A stretch of 6,402 nt of DNA from Bacteroidales bacterium (GTDB lineage: Bacteria; Bacteroidota; Bacteroidia; Bacteroidales; UBA932): NCBI GenBank assembly GCA_021443605.1, contig JABUTQ010000193.1:1-6402 (forward strand), written 5' to 3'. The notes beneath the pieces are model-generated. The model saw only the letters and a program-made list of their open reading frames with translations. It was not told the origin of the DNA and ran no database searches. The first letter of the stretch is position 1; each line of letters starts with the position of its first letter. Positions 1 to 5,731 of this stretch are shown piece after piece. Made by a program: the position numbers and the translations under genes.

Positions 1-1779
1 CTTCACAACGACATCTCTCCGGACAAGACGATAGACGCCCTTTACGCCTGCACGAAATGTGCAATATCGATCTCTCCCAATGCAGTTGTAATCAAGGACA
101 AACATCCCGAATTCATGCCGGTTGAAGAGATTCTCAAATACTCGGCATTCCATACCAGAGACCTGTTTGAACAGGAACTGAAAGTGATACTTGGCGAGCT
201 CGAAGACGAATGGCACAAGATTTCCCTCGAAAAGATATTCTTTGAGAAAAAGATATACCGCATTCTCGAAAACGATGCCCGCAGCTGGGATGCGCAAGTG
301 AAGGATGTCCACTCCGGAATGCTTGAATATCAGTCTCTTGTACGCAAGCCCATCACAATGGATGATATACTGAAACTTGTGGAGAAACCAGTACGCAAGA
401 TTTCCAAGTTTGACATCAAGGCTGCGGACGAAAAGATCAAGGGGATTGAGAAGGATATTGAAAAGGTGAAATACAATCTTGAACACCTTACCCAATATAC
501 AATCAACCACTTCAAAAACCTCAAGAAAAAATATGGCGACAGATTCCCTCGCCGCACTCGGTTGGAAGAGTTTGAAAACATTCAGGCACAGAAAGTTGTG
601 GTTGCCAATGCTAAACTATATGCCAATCGTAAGGAAGGGTTCGTGGGGATAGATCCCAAAAAGATGGACAATGCGGAATTTATCTGCGACTGCTCCGACA
701 TAGACGACGTAATCGTATTTCTCAAGAACGGAGAGTACTCCCTTACCACCGTCAAAGACAAGGCTTTTGTCGGGAAGGATATAATACACGTGGAAATCTT
801 CAAGCGTGGCGACACCAGAACGATTTACAACGCCATCTATCAGGACGGCAAGAACGGGGCGTATTTTGCAAAGAGATTTGCCATCACAGGCATCACCCGA
901 AACAAGACCTACACTCTGACTGCCGGAGCTCCGGACTCAAACGTAATGTGGTTCACGGCAAACCATAACGGGGAAGCCGAGTGTGTGAAGATATATCTCA
1001 GACCAAGGCTCAAGCTCAAGAAACTCATTGTAGATTACGATTTTGCGACACTTGCAGTCAAGGGGCGCGCATCTCGTGGCAATCTGGTTTCAAAGAATCC
1101 CATTCAGAAGATTCTGCTCAAATCGAAGGGAGTCTCCACCATCGGAGGTAAGGAGATTTGGTTTGATGAAGACATCTACCGTCTCAATGATGCCGGCAGG
1201 GGCACCTTCCTGGGCGAATTTTTACAGAACGACCATGTGCTTGCAATCTATAAGAGCGGAAAATACTGCACCACCTCGTTTGATTTGAGCAGCCGGTATC
1301 AAGGTGGCGAGCTCGAGTTGATTGAGAAATTTGACCAATCGAAGGTTTTCAGCGCCATCTATTTTGACAAAGAATCGGAATTCTTCTACATCAAACGATT
1401 TGCCCTTGAAGTGAGCGACAATATTGAACAAAGCTTCATCTCTGAGAGCGAAGGGTCGTATCTGCTCGCACTGAGCACCGACATCTATCCACAGATTAAG
1501 CTGACTTTCAAGGGAAAGAACGCTCATCGCGAAGACGAAATCATAGATGTGGCTTCATTTATCGGAGTAAAAGGATTCAAGGCAAAAGGGAAGCGCGTGA
1601 GCCCGTACGAAGTGGATACCGTGCAATTCATCGAGCCGCTCCCGGTGCCGGAGCTTGAAATTGAGGATGAAAATATTTCCGAAACGGATAATCCTGAAAA
1701 TGAAGAGATTGCCACTGCTCCAACAATCTCTGATACCGAATCGAAAGAGGATGGAACCATTGAGCTCACTCTTTTTTAA
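1..1779 (+). CDS. parC: Type IIA DNA topoisomerase subunit A (ParC-type, topoisomerase IV), 3' part only
   Basis: This is the C-terminal 592 residues of the DNA-cleaving subunit of topoisomerase IV, which unlinks and relaxes DNA together with ParE. The frame is open from base 1, so the first ATG at 115 is internal. The catalytic Tyr and the N-terminal winged-helix domain lie upstream of the window. Visible parts are the end of the tower region (ISPDKTIDALYA, residues 5-16), a long helical dimer-interface segment (about 60-180, including the Lys/Glu-rich coil around 138-180), and a C-terminal beta-pinwheel (about 198-540). The pinwheel has blade-like repeats such as YFAKRFAI and FYIKRFAL, each preceded by an IY-D motif. 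A Glu/Asp/Thr-rich tail of about 50 residues ends in IELTLF. No GyrA box (QRRGGKG-like) is present, which argues for ParC rather than GyrA. Some Bacteroidetes annotations call this family simply 'gyrase/topoisomerase IV subunit A'. The family call is firm; the symbol is somewhat less so. Confidence 0.9.
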   Translation, partial: LHNDISPDKTIDALYACTKCAISISPNAVVIKDKHPEFMPVEEILKYSAFHTRDLFEQELKVILGELEDEWHKISLEKIFFEKKIYRILENDARSWDAQVKDVHSGMLEYQSLVRKPITMDDILKLVEKPVRKISKFDIKAADEKIKGIEKDIEKVKYNLEHLTQYTINHFKNLKKKYGDRFPRRTRLEEFENIQAQKVVVANAKLYANRKEGFVGIDPKKMDNAEFICDCSDIDDVIVFLKNGEYSLTTVKDKAFVGKDIIHVEIFKRGDTRTIYNAIYQDGKNGAYFAKRFAITGITRNKTYTLTAGAPDSNVMWFTANHNGEAECVKIYLRPRLKLKKLIVDYDFATLAVKGRASRGNLVSKNPIQKILLKSKGVSTIGGKEIWFDEDIYRLNDAGRGTFLGEFLQNDHVLAIYKSGKYCTTSFDLSSRYQGGELELIEKFDQSKVFSAIYFDKESEFFYIKRFALEVSDNIEQSFISESEGSYLLALSTDIYPQIKLTFKGKNAHREDEIIDVASFIGVKGFKAKGKRVSPYEVDTVQFIEPLPVPELEIEDENISETDNPENEEIATAPTISDTESKEDGTIELTLF

Positions 1780-1941
1780 TTTTTTAAAAATTTAAATAAT
1801 TGTAGAGTTTGACCGAAGCACATCCCTGTTGTAGCATAGTGTGGAGGCGTTTTTGCAAATCAGAGCATTTTTGTTCATAAATAAATTTGCTTTTGAATTG
1901 CCGTAGCAATAATTTTATCAAAATTTTTAACACTCAAAAAT
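1780..1941. other. Intergenic region between parC and ssb
   Basis: This 162-base gap holds no convincing gene. It opens with an A/T-only run after the parC stop (1778-1800) that lacks a G/C-rich stem, so I see no good intrinsic terminator for parC. A more G/C-rich block follows (about 1803-1850), then an A/T-rich part that probably carries the ssb promoter. The sequence just before the ssb ATG (cactcaaaaat) has no Shine-Dalgarno motif, as is usual in Bacteroidetes. I see no function for the 1803-1850 block. Confidence 0.6.
1886..1917 (+). promoter_or_regulatory. Candidate ssb promoter (Bacteroidetes -33/-7 type)
   Basis: TTTG at 1886-1889 and TAATTTTA at 1910-1917 are 20 bases apart. They match the Bacteroidetes form TTTG-N19/20-TAnnTTTG except for the final base of the -7 element. 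Transcription would begin near 1923, leaving a leader of under 20 bases before the ssb ATG at 1942. A rival -7 with a perfect match, TAAATTTG at 1882-1889, has no TTTG at the right distance; the nearest, at 1852-1855, is 26 bases away. The promoter very probably lies in this stretch, but which element is used is uncertain. Confidence 0.4.
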
Positions 1942-2430
1942 ATGTCACTAAACAAAGTATTACTGATTGGCAACGTAGGGAAGGATCCTGAAGTCAGACA
2001 TTTGGAAGGGGGCGCAGCCGTAGCCACCATCACCGTAGCAACAAACGAAAGATATAAAGACCGCACAAGCGGGGAAGTTAGGGAAAACACTGAATGGCAC
2101 ACCGTTGTGGCGTGGCGTCAGCTTGCAGACCTTGCTGAAAACTATATCAGGAAAGGGACTCAGATTTACGTGGAAGGAAGCCTCAGGACTCGCAACTACG
2201 AGGCCAACGGCGTAAAGCGCTATGTAACCGAAATCCTTGCAGACAGCATCCAGTTGCTCGGTCGCCGCGAAGGTGGTCAGGGACAGATGCCGCAAGGTGG
2301 AGCATACGATCCGGCAAACGCCGGAAGGGGGCCACAGCCCGCACCTCAGCCGGCACCACGTCCTGCACCTCAGCCTGCTGTCACTCCAGACCCGATAGAG
2401 GATGACGGCAGCGACGATCTCCCGTTCTAA
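1942..2430 (+). CDS. ssb: Single-stranded DNA-binding protein
   Basis: SSB coats single-stranded DNA during replication, recombination and repair, and recruits partner proteins through its C-terminal tip. The 162-residue length is normal. The OB fold covers about residues 1-107: it begins MSLNKVLLIGNVGKDPEVR, contains TEWHTVVAW (50-58) and continues with YIRKGTQIYVEGSLRTR. Y38, W52 and W58 sit where E. coli SSB has the stacking aromatics W40, W54 and F60. A flexible linker (about 110-150) is rich in Gly, Pro, Gln and Ala and includes four PQPA-type units. The acidic tip is DDGSDDLPF, ending in the canonical Pro-Phe. The start at 1942 gives the standard MSLNK N terminus. The gene stands apart from parC by 162 bases and probably has its own promoter. 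It converges on manB and shares its terminator. Confidence 0.97.
   Translation: MSLNKVLLIGNVGKDPEVRHLEGGAAVATITVATNERYKDRTSGEVRENTEWHTVVAWRQLADLAENYIRKGTQIYVEGSLRTRNYEANGVKRYVTEILADSIQLLGRREGGQGQMPQGGAYDPANAGRGPQPAPQPAPRPAPQPAVTPDPIEDDGSDDLPF
2332..2379 (+). repeat. Four 12-base units encoding P(Q/R)PA in the SSB linker
   Basis: Codons 131-146 of ssb read PQPA PQPA PRPA PQPA, four in-frame tetrapeptides in 48 bases. The DNA units differ at synonymous third positions (cca/cct/ccg, gca/gct) and one carries cgt (Arg) in place of cag. The array is therefore an old or selected peptide repeat rather than a fresh DNA duplication. It lies in the disordered linker between the OB fold and the acidic tip, where length varies freely in the family. 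Confidence 0.8.
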
Positions 2431-2450
2431 AAAGACGATAAGTTCAGATT

Positions 2451-2491
2451 AAATAATTGAGGGAATGCCTATTGGCGTCCCTCAATTATTT
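2451..2491. terminator. Strong hairpin, probable bidirectional terminator for ssb and manB
   Basis: A perfect 14-base inverted repeat has arms AAATAATTGAGGGA (2451-2464) and TCCCTCAATTATTT (2478-2491). The 13-base middle can pair further: GCC 2467-2469 with GGC 2474-2476 around a TATT loop, plus a T-G pair and one bulged A. It lies exactly where ssb (+, stop at 2430) and manB (-) converge. On the + strand the stem ends in ATTATTTT, giving a short U-rich 3' side; on the - strand the U-rich side is ATTATTTAAT, which is weaker. The right arm and part of the loop belong to the manB coding sequence, and its TAG stop (2471-2469) lies in the middle segment. Confidence 0.8.
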
Positions 2492-3812
2492 TCCGTGCAT
2501 CTGAGATTTTCTGTTGCAATAAATCTTCCGAAGAGGCTTCACATATAAACCGAAGGTAAGGCTCGGTGTTCGACGGGCGGATATTGAACCACCATTGCGG
2601 AAACTCCACCCTGTATCCGTCGAAATCCATAGATGCAACCGGTGTTTCTTTTGACACGAAATGGTCACGCACTGCATCCATCGCCCCTCTCTTATCCTCT
2701 ATCTTAAAGTTGATTTCACCCGAATTTTTATATTTCTCTATTCTTGAGACGAGTTCGGAAACTTTTACCCCTTCCTTCTTAAATTGAGCTATCACGTTGA
2801 GTACAAGGATAGAAGCCAACATTCCGCTATCTGAATAGAAGAAATCGCGAAAATAGTAGTGGCCGGCAAGTTCACCGCCCCACAGCCCACCGAGTTCTCG
2901 AAGTTTCGGCGCTGCAAACGCCCTGCCCACACGCCAAGTAGCCATCCTACCCCCCATCGTAGCAAGATATTCCCCAACTGCTTTTGAACTGCGGATATCC
3001 TGAAGCACAAGCGCCTCTCCCCCGTTTCTCATAAAGTAGTGTCCGAGCAGACCTATAACAAGGTCGGGCGAAATGAACCTTCCGTTTTCATCCACAAACA
3101 TCACGCGATCTGCATCACCATCATACACGACACCGATGTCGGAACCATTTTTCTTCACCGCCCCCACAAGCGCCTCGCGGTTTTCTCCAATCAGAGGGTT
3201 TGCCTCGTGATTGGGAAAAGTGCCGTCCATATCCTCAAAAATGTAATGAGGCAAATTTCCAAACAACGGACGGGCAAAAAGCGCAGCCATACCGTTTGAT
3301 ATATCCATAGAGATGTCAAGGTTGGAGATATCTTCCTTGTATCCTTCCAAGAATGAGATATATTCCGCTTTGATGTCAAATTGATAAACACGCCCTTTCT
3401 TGTCCGATATAGGAGTTGGCCGTCCCTCGTCAATCCACTTTTTGATAGTTCCCAGGCCGCTGTCAAGCCCCACGGGGAGAGCATTCTCCCGCGAAACCTT
3501 CATACCATTGTACTCTTTGGGATTGTGCGAAGCGGTTATCTGAATCGATGCCCCGAATCCGTGTTTCGCCGTGCCGTAATACACGAGCGGAGTGGTTGCC
3601 AAGCCGAGGTCGTAAACGTCGGCACCTGCATCTGTAACCCCCTTGAGCACAGCCTCGTGAATCTCATCCGAAGAAACCCTTACATCTCTGCCCACCAGCA
3701 CTTTGCCGACATTCAGCAGTGACGGGAGGAAATATGCCACCTTGTAGGCAGTCTCCGCATCAAAATCTACTCCGTATATTCCGCGGATGTCGTATGCATG
3801 AAAAGCTCCCAT
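2469..3812 (-). CDS. manB: Phosphomannomutase/phosphoglucomutase (alpha-D-phosphohexomutase family)
   Basis: This cytoplasmic enzyme interconverts hexose 6-phosphates and 1-phosphates, probably mannose and/or glucose, feeding nucleotide-sugar synthesis. All four family motifs are present in its 447 residues. They are the phosphoserine loop ITASHNP (catalytic S95), the Mg2+ loop DGDADR (231-236), the sugar-recognition loop GELAGH (313-318) and the phosphate-binding loop RPSNTEPYLR (412-421). The N terminus (AYDIRGIYG) is also typical, which supports the start at 3812. The common motif GExSGH has Ala (A316) for Ser here; substrate preference (Man, Glc or both) cannot be settled from sequence, and algC/pgm-type names are alternatives. 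The gene begins 6 bases after def, so the two are probably cotranscribed. Its last codons form one arm of the terminator shared with ssb. The upstream sequence aaaaatagacaatt has no Shine-Dalgarno motif. Confidence 0.92.
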   Translation of the reverse strand: MGAFHAYDIRGIYGVDFDAETAYKVAYFLPSLLNVGKVLVGRDVRVSSDEIHEAVLKGVTDAGADVYDLGLATTPLVYYGTAKHGFGASIQITASHNPKEYNGMKVSRENALPVGLDSGLGTIKKWIDEGRPTPISDKKGRVYQFDIKAEYISFLEGYKEDISNLDISMDISNGMAALFARPLFGNLPHYIFEDMDGTFPNHEANPLIGENREALVGAVKKNGSDIGVVYDGDADRVMFVDENGRFISPDLVIGLLGHYFMRNGGEALVLQDIRSSKAVGEYLATMGGRMATWRVGRAFAAPKLRELGGLWGGELAGHYYFRDFFYSDSGMLASILVLNVIAQFKKEGVKVSELVSRIEKYKNSGEINFKIEDKRGAMDAVRDHFVSKETPVASMDFDGYRVEFPQWWFNIRPSNTEPYLRFICEASSEDLLQQKISDARKIIEGRQ

Positions 3813-3818
3813 AATTGT

Positions 3819-4382
3819 CTATTTTTCAAGTTTGACTTTATAATGTGTTCTTACACAGCCCTTTGATATACCGCGAAGTTTCCCTTCGAGCATCTTTCTG
3901 CGGATTGGCGAGGCGTGGTCGGTAAAGACTGTGCCATCCAGATGATCCATCTCGTGCTGCACCATTCGGGACGCGAAATCGTCAAAAGTCTCGGTATGCT
4001 CCTGAAAATCCTTGTCAAAATATTTCACAACTATCTTCTTGGGGCGGACGATATCGGCGTCGAGATTGGGCAACGAGAGGCAACCTTCTGAGTATGTGCT
4101 GGTTTCTTCGCTTTTTTCCACAAACTCCGGATTGATCATCTCCCTGTAAAACTCCTTCAGTTCGGGAAATTTGTCTTCGAAATCGGAACCGTCAACAATG
4201 AGCATACGCAACGACTTTCCCACCTGCGGAGCGGCGATGCCGCATCCGTCTGCGTGCTTCATCGTTTCGTACATATCCTTAAACAGAGCGGCAATCTTCT
4301 CTTTTTCAGCCGTTTGTATATCAATTAGCGAGGCCTCTTTGCGCAACACCGGCGAGCCGTATAAATAAATCGGAAGTATCAT
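3819..4382 (-). CDS. def: Peptide deformylase
   Basis: This enzyme removes the formyl group from the N-terminal Met of new proteins as they leave the ribosome, using a bound Fe2+ or Zn2+. The three diagnostic motifs are intact. Motif 1 is GCGIAAPQ (46-53), motif 2 is EGCLS (99-103, with metal ligand C101), and motif 3 is QHEMDH (142-147, with ligands H143 and H147 and catalytic E144). The 187-residue length is normal. The N terminus MILPIYLYGSPVLRK matches the usual start of the family and supports the ATG at 4382. EGCLSLP is the form common in type I deformylases. The gene lies 33 bases after ruvX and 6 bases before manB. A candidate promoter overlaps the end of ruvX, so def-manB may be transcribed both with ruvX and independently. 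Confidence 0.97.
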   Translation of the reverse strand: MILPIYLYGSPVLRKEASLIDIQTAEKEKIAALFKDMYETMKHADGCGIAAPQVGKSLRMLIVDGSDFEDKFPELKEFYREMINPEFVEKSEETSTYSEGCLSLPNLDADIVRPKKIVVKYFDKDFQEHTETFDDFASRMVQHEMDHLDGTVFTDHASPIRRKMLEGKLRGISKGCVRTHYKVKLEK

Positions 4383-4400
4383 ATCAAATGTGTTATCTTA

Positions 4401-4434
4401 CAAAGATAAAAAATATCATTTAATCCTGTCCAAA
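4401..4434 (-). promoter_or_regulatory. Candidate def-manB promoter within the ruvX-def junction
   Basis: On the - strand, TATCTTTG (4408 to 4401) is a perfect match to the Bacteroidetes -7 element TAnnTTTG. A TTTG (4434 to 4431) lies 22 bases upstream, slightly more than the usual 19-20. The -33 element falls within the last codons of ruvX. Transcription would begin near 4396, about 14 bases before the def ATG. The -7 also overlaps a 7-base inverted repeat (TTATCTT 4393-4399, AAGATAA 4403-4409). The long spacer makes the call moderate. Confidence 0.5.
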
Positions 4435-4829
4435 TAACTCTGCAGAATTATGGCTGCGCTTATCTTATCGACAGAGGTCTTGTCACGGCGATCGGACTTT
4501 TTCATCCCTCCGTCTATCATTGCCCTATGGGCTAAAACTGAGGTAAACCTCTCATCTTCAAGCACAACCGGAATATCGGGAAATTTCTTTTTCAACAAAT
4601 TGAGAAATGCGTCAATATCTTTTGCCGCCTCCGAAGGCTTGTTGTCCATATTTTTCGGATAGCCTACGACGAAAAGCTCCACGGTCTCATTTATCGCGTA
4701 ATTTTGAAGATATTCTATTATCTTTGCGGAATGAACCGTTTCAAGGGCGGAAGCAAAAATTTTGAGAGGGTCGCTCACTGCCACCCCAACTCGCTTCCGG
4801 CCATAATCGATACCGATGATTCTGTTCAT
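4416..4829 (-). CDS. ruvX: YqgF/RuvX family nuclease (putative pre-16S rRNA nuclease, Holliday junction resolvase-like)
   Basis: This small RNase H-fold nuclease is implicated in processing the 5' end of 16S rRNA and was earlier proposed as a Holliday junction resolvase. Its 137 residues are the typical length. The family signatures are MNRIIGIDYGRKRVGVAVSD with catalytic D8, FVVGYPKNMD (53-62), LEDERFTSV (90-98) and VDKISAAIILQSYLD (120-134). D8, an acidic residue of the EDE cluster (91-93) and D121 are the expected metal-binding carboxylates. It is the first gene of a leftward cluster with def and manB and is divergent from the M23 peptidase gene, 39 bases away. The consensus promoter lies so close that the ATG at 4829 falls at or near the predicted transcription start; no other plausible start exists before the conserved GIDYG motif. 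Confidence 0.95.
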   Translation of the reverse strand: MNRIIGIDYGRKRVGVAVSDPLKIFASALETVHSAKIIEYLQNYAINETVELFVVGYPKNMDNKPSEAAKDIDAFLNLLKKKFPDIPVVLEDERFTSVLAHRAMIDGGMKKSDRRDKTSVDKISAAIILQSYLDRIK

Positions 4830-4833
4830 GACA

Positions 4834-4865
4834 CAAAGTTAACAGCTATTTGACGCTGTTCCAAA
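4834..4865 (-). promoter_or_regulatory. Consensus Bacteroidetes promoter for ruvX
   Basis: On the - strand, TTTG (4865 to 4862) is followed after 20 bases by TAACTTTG (4841 to 4834). Both elements match the Bacteroidetes primary-sigma consensus exactly. The -7 element ends only 4 bases before the ruvX ATG (4829), so the mRNA should have almost no 5' leader. The -33 element lies 3 bases from the start codon of the divergent M23 gene. I see no equally good promoter for the + direction in this gap; only an isolated TTTG at 4849-4852 could form half of a -7 element. Confidence 0.6.
4841..4860. promoter_or_regulatory. 20-base dyad (AACAGC-N8-GCTGTT) in the divergent promoter region
   Basis: AACAGC (4841-4846) and GCTGTT (4855-4860) form a perfect 6-base inverted repeat around TATTTGAC. 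It fills the spacer between the -33 and -7 elements of the ruvX promoter and lies 8 bases before the M23 start codon. The place and symmetry would suit a dimeric regulator acting on both genes. In a transcript toward M23 it could instead form a small hairpin. A chance match of this size in a short region is quite possible, so the call is tentative. Confidence 0.35.
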
Positions 4866-4868
4866 AAT

Positions 4869-5729
4869 ATGGCACAAAAAGAGAATCAAAATACAGAGAA
4901 ACAACGCCGCATCAAAATCACTGTTTCAGACAGCGAGGGTGGGCAAATTCTGTTTCAAAAAATAACCACACGCCAGAATATCAGGATTTTAGTTATTGTT
5001 TCCATAATCCTGACAATCGGCATTACATACGCTTTGCTGGCATTCACACCAGTCAGATATGCCATCCCGGGTACCGTGGCATCGGAGCAAAGCAAGCGAG
5101 TCGCACTTGCCAACCAACAGAAGATAGATTCGCTCGAAAAAGAAATTGCAATCTGGGCGTTTCAGATAGGAAATATCCGGAGGATAATCTCGGGAGAGGA
5201 TCCTTTGGAGATGGAGAGGATTGCAAAAACGGCAGATACGGCAGGGACTTCAATCTATAAAGCGATATATGCCGGACAAGATTCTATTCTCCGCAGCGAA
5301 ATAGAGAAAGCAGAAGCATTCTCCATCACAGAGAGCAACCGAAAGATAACCCAAATCGAGGGAATGATGTTTTTCACTCCTATTAAAGGCATCATAACGG
5401 AAAACTTCAACAAATCGACGAACCATCCGTACATAGATATCGCAACGGAAACCGGAACTACCGTGTATTCGGTACTTGACGGCACCGTCATCACGGCAGA
5501 ATGGAACGACGACACCGGTTACACACTGCAAATCCAGCACGACAACAATATCATCTCCATCTACAAACACAACGAAAAGCTGTTGAAGAAAACAGGTGAT
5601 AAAGTCACCGCGGGGACTCCCGTGGCTATGGCGGGCAACACCGGCAGACTCAGCACCGGCACTCACCTTCATTTTGAATTGTGGCATAACGGAGAAGCAG
5701 TGGATCCGACACTCTATATCAAATTTTAA
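4869..5729 (+). CDS. Membrane-anchored M23 (LytM-type) metallopeptidase
   Basis: This is a probable cell-wall endopeptidase of the M23 family, whose members cut peptide cross-links in peptidoglycan or, when degenerate, regulate other wall hydrolases. In its 286 residues, a basic cytoplasmic N terminus (1-39) leads to one membrane segment (about 39-59, ILVIVSIILTIGITYALLAF). A short helical or coiled stretch follows (about 72-108), then a C-terminal LytM domain (about 165-283). The zinc and catalytic residues appear complete: H186 and D190 in HPYID, H234 in IYKH, and H266 and H268 in HLHFELW. An active enzyme is therefore likely. The first motif has Tyr where the family usually has Gly (HxGxD). 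The domain probably faces the periplasm. dxr starts 2 bases after the stop, so the two are cotranscribed. The upstream ccaaaaat has no Shine-Dalgarno motif. Confidence 0.9.
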   Translation: MAQKENQNTEKQRRIKITVSDSEGGQILFQKITTRQNIRILVIVSIILTIGITYALLAFTPVRYAIPGTVASEQSKRVALANQQKIDSLEKEIAIWAFQIGNIRRIISGEDPLEMERIAKTADTAGTSIYKAIYAGQDSILRSEIEKAEAFSITESNRKITQIEGMMFFTPIKGIITENFNKSTNHPYIDIATETGTTVYSVLDGTVITAEWNDDTGYTLQIQHDNNIISIYKHNEKLLKKTGDKVTAGTPVAMAGNTGRLSTGTHLHFELWHNGEAVDPTLYIKF

Positions 5730-5731
5730 CA

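Noticed and set aside
1778..1800. A/T-only near-palindrome after the parC stop as a terminator
   Set aside because: The T-run/A-run pairing has no G/C base pairs and would not form a stable stem, so it does not support an intrinsic terminator.
1960..2295. 111-codon open frame on the - strand opposite ssb
   Set aside because: It is fully antisense to the conserved OB fold of SSB and shows no family motif or promoter of its own.
4850..5260. 136-codon + strand frame overlapping the start of the M23 gene
   Set aside because: It is in a different frame from the peptidase. The product is low-complexity, rich in Arg, Asn and Gly, and carries no domain. The peptidase frame has the membrane segment and LytM domain.
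5635..5665. Direct repeat CACCGGCA in the M23 gene
   Set aside because: It falls in codons for the conserved NTGRLSTGTHLHF stretch, and the repetition follows from Thr-Gly coding.
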